Shown: positions 36,574 to 45,624, counted from the first letter of the stretch. The stretch is 64,000 nucleotides of DNA from Actinomadura opuntiae (GCF_030283205.1 NZ_JASNWF010000005.1:468563-532562); one strand, 5' to 3'. Notes: generated by a model from the sequence alone, not told the origin. A program made the numbers and translations.

Positions 36574-36576
36574 CCC

Positions 36577-37050
36577 TCAGTCGACGACGAGCCGGACGCC
36601 GCCGCGGCGCCGGTCGTGCTCGCGCTGCCGCCGGACGACGTAGGTCCCCGGCGCGCAGCCCGACGCGCCGTGCTCGGGATGCAGCAGGTAGACGATCTCC
36701 GACGCCGTGAAGACGCCGATCGCGAGCCTGGTGTCATCGTCCACGTCGGTCGTCCAGCGGCAGGTGCCGGGCTCGGCGACCAGCGTGTGCGTGTTGCCGC
36801 CGGCCACGGCGCGCAGCAGCTCCACGCCTTCCGGCGGGACGCCCCGCCACGGGCTGGGGCGGCCGAACCCGGGCGGCTCGTCGGGCGCGGGCTTCACCGC
36901 CTGCGCGACGGCGTGCAGCGGGACCACGATCAGGTCGCCCTGGGCCTGGAGCCCGTCGACGACGGGGATGCGCATCGACCGCTCCAGGTGGTCGAGCACG
37001 GTCACGCCGGTCTGCCGGGAGAGGGATTCGAGTGTCTGCGTCATGGTCAT
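36577..37050 (-). CDS. Hypothetical protein partnered with DUF6745-like gene
   Basis: 157 residues from ATG 37050. Segments MRIPVVDGLQAQGDLIVVPL, GGNTHTLVAEPGTCRWT and VYLLHPEHGASGCAPGTYVV suggest a compact beta-rich protein. No known family is recognised with confidence. It starts 5 nt after the DUF6745-like gene and is certainly in its operon; the pair looks like a functional unit. Converges with the BVMO gene. Confidence 0.7.
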   Translation of the reverse strand: MTMTQTLESLSRQTGVTVLDHLERSMRIPVVDGLQAQGDLIVVPLHAVAQAVKPAPDEPPGFGRPSPWRGVPPEGVELLRAVAGGNTHTLVAEPGTCRWTTDVDDDTRLAIGVFTASEIVYLLHPEHGASGCAPGTYVVRRQREHDRRRGGVRLVVD

Positions 37051-37055
37051 CACCT

Positions 37056-38129
37056 TCAGGTTCGGCGGGCGAGGAGGGAGTACTGCTCGGCGGACAGGCC
37101 GTACGTCCAGGCCGCCGCGGCGACCGGATCGGACATCGCGCCCGGCACGGTCAGCCCGTACCGGCGGCGCGTCCCGTCGCGCTCGACCGACCCGTTGACG
37201 GCCAGCAGCACGCGCGCCTCCCGCCGCAGGTCGTAGAGCCGCAGCTCGGAGCCGGGATTGCCGGGGTCGGGGGCGGTCGAGACGAGCCGCAGCCCGGCGC
37301 CCTCGATGTAGGCGGGCCAGCCGAGGTGCTCGATCGCGCACCGCCGGATCTCGACGTTGGTCTCGCGTTCGATGCGGTCCGGCGCCGGGTCGTCGATCAC
37401 CCAGGACGGCACCGGCGTGCCGTGCCAGGCGTGCATGTCCCAGCCGTCGTGGTAGCGGACCGCCGGGCCGTCCGGGTGGTGCAGGCGGACCTCGCCGTCG
37501 TCCCCCCACACCTCGGTGCGGACGGCCACGGGCCGCTCGGAGATCACGCACACGTCCTCGCGCGGCCACCACCAGCCGGCCGACGACAGCGCCGCTCCCC
37601 ACAGGTCGAGCCGTTCGACCTGCCCGGACGTGAACGGCACGCCCGCGACGCGGCGCATGACGTCGTAGTAGGCGATCCAGGAGACGCACAGCCGGTCGTA
37701 CCAGGTGTCGGCCGCGCGCCTGAAGTCGTGCGCCTCGCGCGCGACCATGCCGAGCGTGGCCCGTATCGAGCGGAAGAGCGAGCCCTGCACCTGCTGCCGG
37801 TAAAGGCCGGCCAGACCGGAGCAGTGCCTCCCGATCTCTTCGTCGAGATCGAGGCGCAGCCCCAGCATCGAGGCGGCGAGCGCGCGCACCGCGGGCCCCT
37901 CGAAGACGCCGACGCCGTTCGCACGCAGCCGCATGCCGGGCGGGACGGTCTCGAAGGCCGCGAGCGGCGACGGAACCCAGTGGAAACGGGGGGAATCGAG
38001 TCCGGCCAGGCGGTAGAGGCCGGAGATGGCCGCTTCGGCGGCCGGACGGTCGGCGGGCCGCACGGACAGTGCCCGGCCCAGCCATTCCTCGCGGACGGCG
38101 GCAGCTTCCCGCTGCACGGCTCCGCTCAT
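37056..38129 (-). CDS. DUF6745-like hypothetical protein
   Basis: 357 residues, soluble. The C-terminal half has DGEVRLHHPDGPAVRYHDGW, HAWHGTPVPSWVI and ETNVEIRRCAIEHLGWPAYI, with LRLYDLRREARVLL. These blocks match a family I know as DUF6745, widespread in actinobacteria and of unknown function. The N-terminal half is helical. It is upstream in a two-gene operon with a small partner. Divergent from the arylsulfotransferase-like gene. Confidence 0.78.
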   Translation of the reverse strand: MSGAVQREAAAVREEWLGRALSVRPADRPAAEAAISGLYRLAGLDSPRFHWVPSPLAAFETVPPGMRLRANGVGVFEGPAVRALAASMLGLRLDLDEEIGRHCSGLAGLYRQQVQGSLFRSIRATLGMVAREAHDFRRAADTWYDRLCVSWIAYYDVMRRVAGVPFTSGQVERLDLWGAALSSAGWWWPREDVCVISERPVAVRTEVWGDDGEVRLHHPDGPAVRYHDGWDMHAWHGTPVPSWVIDDPAPDRIERETNVEIRRCAIEHLGWPAYIEGAGLRLVSTAPDPGNPGSELRLYDLRREARVLLAVNGSVERDGTRRRYGLTVPGAMSDPVAAAAWTYGLSAEQYSLLARRT

Positions 38130-38259
38130 CGGATGCGGGCGGCAGCGCCCCTTTCATCGATCATGCCCGCATGCTGACAGACCCCCGCCCGGAATGTCCA
38201 TAGGGTTACCTCAGTCCGCGTTCAGCGAGTTCCCAGATTCGCCCCATAGACCGTCCGGT

Positions 38260-39723
38260 ATGGGATTGTCGCGGCGCGGGTTTCTGGTGGGGACGGTGCT
38301 GGCCGGCGGGGCCGCGTGGGCGGGGGCGGCCGGGACGCTCCAGCGCGGCGGCGGCCCGGACGCCGACGCCGAAGCCGCCGTCGAGCCGAGCGGTTATCTC
38401 ACGCTGCCGGGGACGCAGCCGCCGAAGCTGACCGTCCGCCGCACGGGGCAGGTCGCGCCGGGGCTGCTGTTCCTCGGGCCGTTCCGCGGCACGGACTACG
38501 CCGACGCCCTGATCGTCGACGACGACGGCGAGCCCGTGTGGTTCCGCGGCTCGAAGGACCTCGTCACCGACCTGCGCGTGCAGACCTACAAGGGCGAGCC
38601 GGTGCTGACCTACTGGGAGGGCGCGCGGCTCGTCGGCGGGCACGGCGCGGGCAACGGGGTCCTCCTCGACCGGACGTACCGGCAGATCGCCGAGGTCCGG
38701 GCCGGGAACGGCATGGAGGGCGACCTGCACGAGTTCCAGCTCACCGGCCAGGGCACCGCGCTGCTCACCGCGTATCCCGAGGTCACGGCGGATCTGCGGC
38801 CGATCGGCGGACCCCGCGACGGGCACGTGTACGGCTGCCGCGTCCAGGAGGTCGACGTCGCGACCGGCAAGGTGCTGCTCGACTGGAACGCGCTCGACCA
38901 CATCGCGATCACCGAGACGAAGATGCCGATGACCAAGGACACCGACGGGACGAAGGGCAGGACGTTCGACCCGATCCACGTCAACTCGGTGCAGGCCTAC
39001 GGCGACACGCTGCTGATCTCCGCGCGCGACACCTGCGCGCTGTACTCGGTCGACCGGCGGACCGGCGCGGTGCGGTGGCGGCTCGGCGGCCGGCGCAGCG
39101 ACTTCACGGTCGGGTCGCGTGCCGCGTTCGCCTGGCAGCACGACGCCCGCCGCCTCGACGACACGACGATCTCGCTGTTCGACAACCACATCACCAATGT
39201 CGGTGACGGTGCGTCGCGCGGGCTCGTCCTGAAGATCGACGAGAAGGCGCGCAAGGCGACGCTGCTGCGCGAGTACACCGACGGCACGACCTACGGCCAG
39301 TACATGGGCAACGTGCAGCTGCTGGCGGGCGGGAACGCGGTCGTCGGCTACGGCTCGACGGCCGCGGTGATCGAGTACGGGCCGGACGGGAGTCCGGTGC
39401 TGGAGGTGACCGGGGCCGGCTCGTACCGGGCGTACCGTTCGCCCTGGTCGGCGCGGCCCGCGGCGGCGCCGGCCGTCGCCGTCGCGGCGGTGGCGGGCGG
39501 GCGGATGCGGGTGCACGCGAGCTGGAACGGCGCGACGGACGTCGCGGCCTGGCGGTTCCTCACCGACGCGGACGCGGCGCGCTTCTCGGCCGCCGCGACG
39601 GTCCGCCGGACGGGGTTCGAGACGGCCGCGACGATGCCGGTCGCGCCGCGGGTCGTCGCGGAGGCGCTGGCCGCGAACGGCGGCGTCCTCGCCCGGTCGG
39701 CCGTGCGGGCCGTCGCCGTCTGA
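38260..39723 (+). CDS. Arylsulfotransferase (ASST)-like protein with Tat signal
   Basis: 487 residues from ATG 38260. The N-terminus MGLSRRGFLVGTVLAGGAAW is a twin-arginine signal (SRRGFLV). The rest is a beta-propeller of repeated strands with ALIVDDDGEPVWFRG, MEGDLHEFQLTGQGTALLTA, ISLFDNHITNV and family-typical HVNSVQ. Bacterial members transfer sulfate between phenols or act as secreted propellers of unknown function; the catalytic His cannot be fixed from reading. No clear ribosome site is seen. Its stop codon lies inside a three-fold 17-bp repeat. Confidence 0.85.
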   Translation: MGLSRRGFLVGTVLAGGAAWAGAAGTLQRGGGPDADAEAAVEPSGYLTLPGTQPPKLTVRRTGQVAPGLLFLGPFRGTDYADALIVDDDGEPVWFRGSKDLVTDLRVQTYKGEPVLTYWEGARLVGGHGAGNGVLLDRTYRQIAEVRAGNGMEGDLHEFQLTGQGTALLTAYPEVTADLRPIGGPRDGHVYGCRVQEVDVATGKVLLDWNALDHIAITETKMPMTKDTDGTKGRTFDPIHVNSVQAYGDTLLISARDTCALYSVDRRTGAVRWRLGGRRSDFTVGSRAAFAWQHDARRLDDTTISLFDNHITNVGDGASRGLVLKIDEKARKATLLREYTDGTTYGQYMGNVQLLAGGNAVVGYGSTAAVIEYGPDGSPVLEVTGAGSYRAYRSPWSARPAAAPAVAVAAVAGGRMRVHASWNGATDVAAWRFLTDADAARFSAAATVRRTGFETAATMPVAPRVVAEALAANGGVLARSAVRAVAV

Positions 39724-39763
39724 GGTCAGTCGCCGTCTGAGGTCAGTCGCCGTCTGAGGTCAC
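39713..39763. repeat. 17-bp tandem triplication across two convergent stop codons
   Basis: TCGCCGTCTGAGGTCAG occurs at 39713-39729, 39730-39746 and 39747-39763 (last base C). The first copy contains the TGA of the upstream plus-strand gene and the third contains the stop of the minus-strand S4 gene. Confidence 0.85.
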
Positions 39764-40161
39764 TCCCCGGGCGGCCGGTTCAGCGTGGAGTTCAGGGCGC
39801 GCAGCCGGTCCAGCTCGCGGCGGTCGCGCTTGGTGGGGCGCCCGGCGCCCCGGTCGCGGCGGCCGACCGGGACCAGCGCCTCGCGCGGCGGCGGGGGCGG
39901 GCTCTTGTCGATCAGGCACTGCGCCGCCTCCGGCGCCCCGACCCGCTTGCGGATGGCCTTCTGCACGATCACGATGCGCTCCCGGCCGTCGTGCCGCAGC
40001 CGCACCTCGTCGCCGATCTTCACCGCGGTGGACGGCTTGGCGCGCTCGTCGTTCACCCGCACGTGCCCGGCGCGGCACGCGGTCGTCGCCATCGACCGGG
40101 TCTTCAGCAGCCGGACGGACCAGATCCACAGATCGACCCGCACCGTCCCCTCGTCCGCCAT
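39760..40161 (-). CDS. S4-domain RNA-binding protein, Hsp15 (HslR)-like
   Basis: 133 residues. The S4 fold is clear: VRVDLWIWSVRLLKTRSMAT, CRAGHVRVNDERAKPSTAVK, IGDEVRLR. The C-terminal tail is basic (GRPTKRDRRELDRL), as in Hsp15, which binds stalled 50S subunits carrying nascent chains. Length is standard. Convergent with the ASST-like gene. Confidence 0.92.
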   Translation of the reverse strand: MADEGTVRVDLWIWSVRLLKTRSMATTACRAGHVRVNDERAKPSTAVKIGDEVRLRHDGRERIVIVQKAIRKRVGAPEAAQCLIDKSPPPPPREALVPVGRRDRGAGRPTKRDRRELDRLRALNSTLNRPPGE

Positions 40162-40211
40162 GCACCGGAGTCTATTGACCGCGCGAAGCGCCCCGTCAAC
40201 GGCTCATCCGA

Positions 40212-41162
40212 TCACCGGTGCGCGCTGATCCAGGCGTCCGCGCGCTCCCACTGCGCGTACAGCCAGTTGATGCGGGCCTCCCGTTCCTCGGGGACGTCCT
40301 CGGCGGGGATCCGCCACCATCGCGCCCGGACCGGCTCGGTCAGCGGGACCCGCCGCCAGATGTCCCCGGCCGTGGCCATCTCGTCGAGGCCGACGTGCGC
40401 GACGAACACGACGTCCGCGTCGGGGGCCGCGTCGATCGCGGCGAGGACGCCGCCGGGGCGCGGCGGCATCAGGTTCCGCATCCGGGACGCGCGGGCGACC
40501 TCGCGCGGACGGTCGTGCCGGGCCAGCCGCCGGATCGCCCGGCGCCGCCGCTCCGGCGAGAAGTTGCCGCCCTCCGGGAAGATCAGCAGCGCGTCGCGCG
40601 GCCCGAGGCCCTCGGCGAGCCGCCCGATCTTCTCGGTCGCGCCGCCGTGCTCGACGAACACGTTCGGCAGCCGGTTGGCCGCGATGTCGATGCACGGGTC
40701 GAACTGGAGCTCGGCCTTCATGACCACCCGGGGCCGCCGCCGGTACCCGGTGAGCAGGTGGTGGACGAGGATCAGCGCGTCGCCCGGGCCGGCGTGCCGG
40801 CTGAGGACGATCAGCGGCCGGTCCTCGCCCGTCCCCTCCCAGCTCCCCTCGTCCTCGACCCGCAGGCCGAGCCGCCGCCCGGCGACCGTGTTGAGGCCCG
40901 CGACGTAGCGGCGGATGATGTCGTAGTGCCGGTCGTCGTGGCCGCGTCCGGTGCACCACAGCCACGCGCATTGCATCACCGCCGCCGATTCCCGCGTCCC
41001 CCACGCCAGCGCGAACCACAGGAACCGGACGAGCCGCTTGCGCTTGCGCCCGAACACCGCGCCGAGCACCCAGGCCACCGGGAAGACGACCACGACCAGA
41101 AGGGTCATCAAGAACAGCACCGGCGTGGAGACCAGCCGCCGGACCATGGGGGGCGGAACCAT
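40212..41162 (-). CDS. 1-acyl-glycerol-3-phosphate acyltransferase-like (PlsC)
   Basis: 316 residues. An N-terminal membrane helix (TPVLFLMTLLVVVVFPVAWVL) precedes the acyltransferase domain with HX4D in SRHAGPGDAL and IFPEGGNFSPERRRRAI as substrate-binding block. It would acylate lysophosphatidate or another glycerolipid at the membrane. A patatin-like phospholipase gene ends one base before its start; the pair suggests phospholipid remodelling. Confidence 0.9.
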   Translation of the reverse strand: MVPPPMVRRLVSTPVLFLMTLLVVVVFPVAWVLGAVFGRKRKRLVRFLWFALAWGTRESAAVMQCAWLWCTGRGHDDRHYDIIRRYVAGLNTVAGRRLGLRVEDEGSWEGTGEDRPLIVLSRHAGPGDALILVHHLLTGYRRRPRVVMKAELQFDPCIDIAANRLPNVFVEHGGATEKIGRLAEGLGPRDALLIFPEGGNFSPERRRRAIRRLARHDRPREVARASRMRNLMPPRPGGVLAAIDAAPDADVVFVAHVGLDEMATAGDIWRRVPLTEPVRARWWRIPAEDVPEEREARINWLYAQWERADAWISAHR

Positions 41163-41163
41163 T

Positions 41164-41997
41164 TCACGCCCGTTCTTTGAGGTATTTCATCGACGCCTCG
41201 TAAGCACGCTCGATATGCGCCGTGATACCGGCCGCGTTCCGGTACCGCAGCTGGGAGTAGTCCACCCCCGCCTTCCGCTCGCCGCCCGCCGGCAGGACGT
41301 GCACCGTCAATCCGTCGGGCAGCGCCGCCATCTCCTCGAAGAACCGGTGCCGCCGCGCGATCTCGAACGCGACCATCCCGACCTCCCACGGCCGGCGCGG
41401 CGGGACCAGTTCCCGCTCGATCCGGCCCACCTGCAGAACGTAGATCGTCGTGGCGCCCAGCGCCACCGCCCGTCCGACCGGAATGCTGTGCACCAGCCCG
41501 CCGTCGAAGTAATGCCTCCCGTCGATCCGCACGGGGGGCAGAAGTCCGGGCGCCGCGCAGGACGCCAGCACCGCCGGAATGACCGGGCCGTCGGAGAACC
41601 AATGCGCCATCGCCGTCTCGATCCCGGCGGCGACGCATTGGAACGGGACGGCCATTTCCCCGAACGTCTCGGCGGGCAGCAACTGGTCCATCATCCGCCG
41701 CAGCGGCTCCGCCGAATGAAGATGCGTGCCCGACCGCGCCAGCGTCCACAGCCGCTCCCACACCCGCGCCCCGAACACCTCGCGCGCCGCGTCGTCCGAC
41801 CACAGCCCGGCGAGCTTGCCGACCGCCGTGTCGGGCTCCGCCGCGACGAACGCCCCGTTCAGCGCCCCGATCGACGTCCCCACCACCAGGTCGGGCCGCA
41901 CCTCGGCCTCCTCCAGCGCCCGCAGCATCCCCACCTCGTGCGCGCCGAGCACGCCACCGCCGCCCAGCACGAACGCCGTCTTTCCGGACTCCGCCAC
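41164..41997 (-). CDS. Patatin-like phospholipase (RssA type)
   Basis: 277 residues. Oxyanion loop VLGGGGVLGAHEVGML, nucleophile in GTSIGALNGAF (GXSXG), and Asp in FDGGLVHSIPV (DG-G). No signal peptide, so a cytosolic lipid acyl hydrolase. The stop lies one base before the acyltransferase start, so the two are translated in tandem. Divergent from the DUF72 gene. Confidence 0.93.
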   Translation of the reverse strand: MAESGKTAFVLGGGGVLGAHEVGMLRALEEAEVRPDLVVGTSIGALNGAFVAAEPDTAVGKLAGLWSDDAAREVFGARVWERLWTLARSGTHLHSAEPLRRMMDQLLPAETFGEMAVPFQCVAAGIETAMAHWFSDGPVIPAVLASCAAPGLLPPVRIDGRHYFDGGLVHSIPVGRAVALGATTIYVLQVGRIERELVPPRRPWEVGMVAFEIARRHRFFEEMAALPDGLTVHVLPAGGERKAGVDYSQLRYRNAAGITAHIERAYEASMKYLKERA

Positions 41998-42074
41998 CGT
42001 CCCCTCCTTCGACGCCCCCGGTCATCCCCCCAGAAGCCCGGACGAACCAACCCGATCACCCGTAGCCTCGCGGC

Positions 42075-42947
42075 ATGGGGAGAATCCTGGTCGGCACCGC
42101 CTCGTGGACGGACAAGACGCTGCTCTCCTCGGGCTGGTACCCGCCGGAGGCCAAGACCGCCGAGGACCGGCTGCGCTACTACGCCTCCCAGTTCCCGCTC
42201 GTCGAGGTGGATGCCACGTACTACGCGCCTCCGGCGGAACGGACCGTCCACCTCTGGGTCGAGCGCACGCCGCCCGGCTTCGTGTTCAACGTCAAGGCGT
42301 TCTCGCTTCTCACCGGTCACCCGACGCGCCCCGCGTCCCTCTACAAGAACCTCCGCGACAAAGTCCCGAACAAACGGAACGTCTATTTGAAGGACGTTCC
42401 GGAGGAGGTGGAGAACGAGGTCTGGGACCGCTTCCTCAGCGCCCTCCGGCCGCTCCACGACGCGGGGAAACTCGGCCTGCTCCTCTTCCAGTTCCCGGTC
42501 TGGTTCCCGCCGGGCGACCGCAACCGCAAGCACATCCTCCGGGCGCGGGACCGCTGCGCCCCCATGCCGATCTGCGTCGAGTTCCGCAACGCCGCCTGGA
42601 TGGACGACGAGCACCGCGACGCGACGCTCGCCTTCATGTCCGAGCACCGCATCCCCTATGTCAGCGTGGACATGCCGCAGGGCCACCGGTCCTCGATGCC
42701 GCCGATTCTCGCGGTGACCGGTGACGCGGCCGTCGTCCGCTTCCACGGCCACAGCGAACGCTGGGACTCCTCCGATGTCCGCGAACGTTTCGGCTACCTC
42801 TACACCGAAGCCGAAATGCGCTCATGGGTCCCCCGGATCCGCGACCTGGCCGACGATGTCGAAACGACCTACGTCGTCTTCAACAACTGCTGCGCCGACC
42901 ATTCCCAGCGCAACGCCGCCCGCTTCGCCGACCTTCTCCACAACTGA
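42075..42947 (+). CDS. DUF72 (YecE-like) protein
   Basis: 290 residues. Hallmarks are ILVGTASWTDKTLLSSGWYP, QFPLVEVDATYYAPP, FNVKAFSLLTGHPTRP and VVFNNCCADHSQRNAARFAD at the end. It is a TIM-barrel-like family without a settled activity. Full family length. Convergent with the MarR gene, 12 nt apart. Confidence 0.93.
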   Translation: MGRILVGTASWTDKTLLSSGWYPPEAKTAEDRLRYYASQFPLVEVDATYYAPPAERTVHLWVERTPPGFVFNVKAFSLLTGHPTRPASLYKNLRDKVPNKRNVYLKDVPEEVENEVWDRFLSALRPLHDAGKLGLLLFQFPVWFPPGDRNRKHILRARDRCAPMPICVEFRNAAWMDDEHRDATLAFMSEHRIPYVSVDMPQGHRSSMPPILAVTGDAAVVRFHGHSERWDSSDVRERFGYLYTEAEMRSWVPRIRDLADDVETTYVVFNNCCADHSQRNAARFADLLHN

Positions 42948-42959
42948 GCCGGATGCCGC

Positions 42960-43436
42960 TCAACCCGTAGGAAGACCCACCTGGTCGCGTTCGAGCGCGG
43001 CACGCAACTCCGCCATGACCCGTGCGGCCGCCGCCCCCGCCTCACCGGCGAGCGCCCCTCCGAGCAGTTCGGCCAGCCCTTCGGTGAAGGTCTCCCCGGC
43101 CTCGTCGGTGAGCCGCGCGCCGTCGTCGGTCAGGTCGAGCAGCGACGACCGGCGGTCCGCCGGGTTCGGCCGCCGGGCGACCCACCCCTGCCGCTCCAGG
43201 CGGTCGACGACCTTGCTGCTCGCCCCGATCCCGATCGCGAACTCCGCCGCGAGGTCCGCCACCCGGGCCCCCGGGCGGCCGCGCAGGAAGCGCAGGGCCT
43301 CGTACTGCGAGGTGACGATCCCGTGCCGGTCGCGGAGCCGGTCGTTCAGGGCGTTGTAGACGCGCGTCTCGCACCGGACGAGGTCGGAGAAGAACCCCGG
43401 CAGGTCGGCGGCGCCGCCGTTCAACTTAGATGCCAC
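42960..43436 (-). CDS. MarR-family transcriptional regulator
   Basis: 158 residues from GTG 43436. Winged HTH: RHGIVTSQYEALRFLRGRPG, VADLAAEFAIGIGASSKVVD, RLERQGWVARRPNPADRRSS, LLDLTDDGARL. Dimerisation helices flank it. It is divergent from an esterase gene, with a palindromic operator candidate covering its own start, so it probably represses both genes. Confidence 0.92.
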   Translation of the reverse strand: MASKLNGGAADLPGFFSDLVRCETRVYNALNDRLRDRHGIVTSQYEALRFLRGRPGARVADLAAEFAIGIGASSKVVDRLERQGWVARRPNPADRRSSLLDLTDDGARLTDEAGETFTEGLAELLGGALAGEAGAAAARVMAELRAALERDQVGLPTG

Positions 43437-43459
43437 GGCATATACTGTAGCGGCATCTA
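43427..43459. promoter_or_regulatory. MarR-type operator candidate
   Basis: TAGATGCC (43427-43434) and GGCATCTA (43452-43459) form a perfect 8-bp inverted repeat; a second element TGCCACGGCA is nested in it. TATACT (43441-43446 region) between the arms looks like a -10 box for the esterase gene. The site covers the marR start codon. Confidence 0.6.
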
Positions 43460-43477
43460 CTCGTCATGGGAGGCGAC

Positions 43478-44428
43478 ATGAGCAGGGAACAGCGGACGAA
43501 GCTCGACGCGGCGCTGCGGCGGCCCCGTCCCGAGGGTCCGCGGACGGTGGAGGCGACCCGCGCCGGCTTCCGCGCGATGATGGCGGAAATGATCGTCCCG
43601 GACGGCATCCGCACCCGTCCGGCGCAGCTCGCGGACCGTCCCGTGGTACTCGTCGAACCGGCCGGTGACTCGCGACCTGGGACGATCCTGTACTTCCACG
43701 GCGGCGGCTTCGTGTTCGGGTCGCCCGAGACCGCGATGTCGCTGACGGCGAACCTGGTCGTCCGCACCGGGTTCCGCGCCTTCTCGCTGGACTACCGTCT
43801 CGCCCCCGAGCATCCGTTCCCCGCGGCGATCGACGACGCGGTGCGCGCCTACCGCGCCCTCCTCGACGGCGGCGAGGACCCCTCGGCCATCGCGTTCGCC
43901 GGGGACTCCGCCGGCGGCGGCCTCACCGTCACCGCCTGCCTCGCCGCACGCGACGCGGGCCTGCCCGTACCCGCCGCGATCGTCGCGTTCTCTCCCGGGC
44001 TCGACCTGACCCGGACGGGCGAGAGCGTGACCGCCAAGGAGTCCGCCGACCCGTTCTTCACCCGCGAGTCACTGGAGTACACCGGCTCCATGTACCTGGC
44101 GGGACGCGACCCGCACCACCCGCTCCTCAGCCCCGCCACCCTCGCCGACCTGACCGGCTTCCCCCCGATGCTGCTGCAGGTCGGCACCAACGAGGTGCTG
44201 CTGGACGACTCCACCCGCCTCGCTGCACGCGCCAGGGCGGCCGGAGTCGACGTCATCCTGGACGTCACCGCCGACGTCCCGCACGTGTTCCAGGCCTACA
44301 CCGGCGCCCTGGACGAGGCCGACGAGGCCCTGGCCCGCGCCGCCCTCTTCCTCACCCAACACACCCACCCCCACAGCGAAGGCACCGCACACGGGCGCCC
44401 CACTTCGGAAAGGTCGAGGGCGAGCTAG
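43478..44428 (+). CDS. Alpha/beta hydrolase, hormone-sensitive lipase family esterase
   Basis: 316 residues from ATG 43478 with GGGAGG upstream. HSL hallmarks: oxyanion HGG in LYFHGGGFVFGS, nucleophile in FAGDSAGGGLT, acid in LLLQVGTNEVLLDDS and His in ADVPHVFQAY. It hydrolyses carboxylic esters in the cytosol. It is divergent from a MarR regulator and shares its operator region, a usual set-up for inducible detoxification. Confidence 0.93.
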   Translation: MSREQRTKLDAALRRPRPEGPRTVEATRAGFRAMMAEMIVPDGIRTRPAQLADRPVVLVEPAGDSRPGTILYFHGGGFVFGSPETAMSLTANLVVRTGFRAFSLDYRLAPEHPFPAAIDDAVRAYRALLDGGEDPSAIAFAGDSAGGGLTVTACLAARDAGLPVPAAIVAFSPGLDLTRTGESVTAKESADPFFTRESLEYTGSMYLAGRDPHHPLLSPATLADLTGFPPMLLQVGTNEVLLDDSTRLAARARAAGVDVILDVTADVPHVFQAYTGALDEADEALARAALFLTQHTHPHSEGTAHGRPTSERSRAS

Positions 44429-44453
44429 CGGGAGCGGTCCGTGTGTTCGTTGC

Positions 44454-44648
44454 TCAGCCCTTCAGGCTGCGGGTGAGGGCGCGCCAGGCGGCGGCGTCGA
44501 GCACGAGCTTGGGGCCGTGGGGATCCTTGGAGTCCCGGACGGCGACGGCGGCGACGGCGGTGGCCGCGACCTCGACGCACTCGCCGCCCTGCCCGCCGCT
44601 GTGGCTGCTCTTGCGCCACTGCGCGCCCGTTAGGTCAACGTTGTTCAC
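44454..44648 (-). CDS. DUF397 protein
   Basis: 64 residues. The DUF397 consensus is complete: WRKSSHSGGQGGECVEVA, VAVRDSKDPHGPKLVLDAAA, WRALTRSLKG. These small proteins pair with the preceding Scr1-type HTH regulator in filamentous actinomycetes, and some pairs behave like antitoxin-toxin units. The start lies 14 nt inside the regulator gene, indicating coupled translation. Confidence 0.93.
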   Translation of the reverse strand: MNNVDLTGAQWRKSSHSGGQGGECVEVAATAVAAVAVRDSKDPHGPKLVLDAAAWRALTRSLKG

Positions 44649-45474
44649 GGTAGCCCTCTCGTGCCTGCCGGATCATTTCGAGGGACTCGCCGCCCGTCAG
44701 CGCCTCCCCCATTACCAGGTCGAATCGTACTGCCGTGTCGGCGACGCGGTTCGGATCGCGCAGCAATTGGCTGCTCGTGGGACCTTCGAGGTAGGCGATG
44801 TCGGGGCCGTTCCCGAAACCCAGGATCGTGAACGAACCGTCGAGGCTGGCCCAGGTGATGCGCTGGAAAGGCAGCATCCGAATCTGGACGTGCGGCTCGT
44901 GCTCGATGATGTGTTCCAGGTACATGAGCTGCTCGCACATTACCGCCGATCCGCCGATCGGGCGGCGTAGCACCGATTCGTCCAGGACGACGGAGAGCCG
45001 GGGCGCGCGCTCGCCGGTCAGGATGCGCTGCCGGTCGACGCGCTGGGCGACCAGGTGGTCCAAGCCGTCGCGCACCTGGCCCGCGCCCATGACGCCACGC
45101 GCGTACGCCTCGGTCTGGAGCAGGCCCGGGACGACCTGGCAGACGAACGAGCGGATGGACAGCGCGCATTCCTCCAGTTTGAGGAATGCCGGGAATCCCG
45201 GGGGCAGCGCGGCGTGCTTTCCGGCGCGTTCGATCTCCTCGGCCAGCTTCTCGAACGTCCGCGCCGGGATTTTGAAGAAGGTGTCCAGGTCGATCGCCGT
45301 GTCGACGGACGGCTTCGTGCCCGTCTCGATTTTCTCGATCCACTGGTAGGTGCAGCCGAGGGCGTCCGCGAGTTCTGGACGCGACAGTTCGGCGTTCTCG
45401 CGGTAGGAGCGCAGGACGGCCCCGAAAGCGCGGATGAGGGGATCGCGGGTCAGGTCGCCTGTTTCCTTGGGCAT
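44635..45474 (-). CDS. XRE-family regulator with DUF5753 (Scr1-type)
   Basis: 279 residues. HTH at ~15-70: FGAVLRSYRENAELSRPELA, LGCTYQWIEKIETGTKPSVD. The DUF5753 ligand domain has CQVVPGLLQTEAYARGVM, VDRQRILT, DESVLRRPIGG, HVQIRMLPF and LEGPTSSQLL. It overlaps the DUF397 gene downstream by 14 nt, the standard arrangement. A divergent small operon starts 151 nt upstream, and inverted repeats lie between. Confidence 0.93.
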   Translation of the reverse strand: MPKETGDLTRDPLIRAFGAVLRSYRENAELSRPELADALGCTYQWIEKIETGTKPSVDTAIDLDTFFKIPARTFEKLAEEIERAGKHAALPPGFPAFLKLEECALSIRSFVCQVVPGLLQTEAYARGVMGAGQVRDGLDHLVAQRVDRQRILTGERAPRLSVVLDESVLRRPIGGSAVMCEQLMYLEHIIEHEPHVQIRMLPFQRITWASLDGSFTILGFGNGPDIAYLEGPTSSQLLRDPNRVADTAVRFDLVMGEALTGGESLEMIRQAREGYREQR

Positions 45475-45543
45475 GGGGGGTCCCTGGTAGGTCGCGGCCG
45501 GGTCCCGCGGGGTGCCGGTGCCGGGTCGGGGGGTGGCTAAGTG

Positions 45544-45570
45544 TTGACGCTATGTAGCGGAGCGTATACC
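45544..45570 (+). promoter_or_regulatory. Promoter-like boxes with a palindrome between HTH gene and small operon
   Basis: TTGACG (45544-45549) and TATACC (45565-45570) lie 15 nt apart, a short spacer. The perfect palindrome CGCTATGTAGCG (45548-45559) overlaps them and could be the operator of the divergent HTH regulator. Confidence 0.4.
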
Positions 45571-45624
45571 GGACAGCCACGCTGGGTTCGAGTTTCAGGC
45601 AGGCACAACCCTGGCGAGGACACG

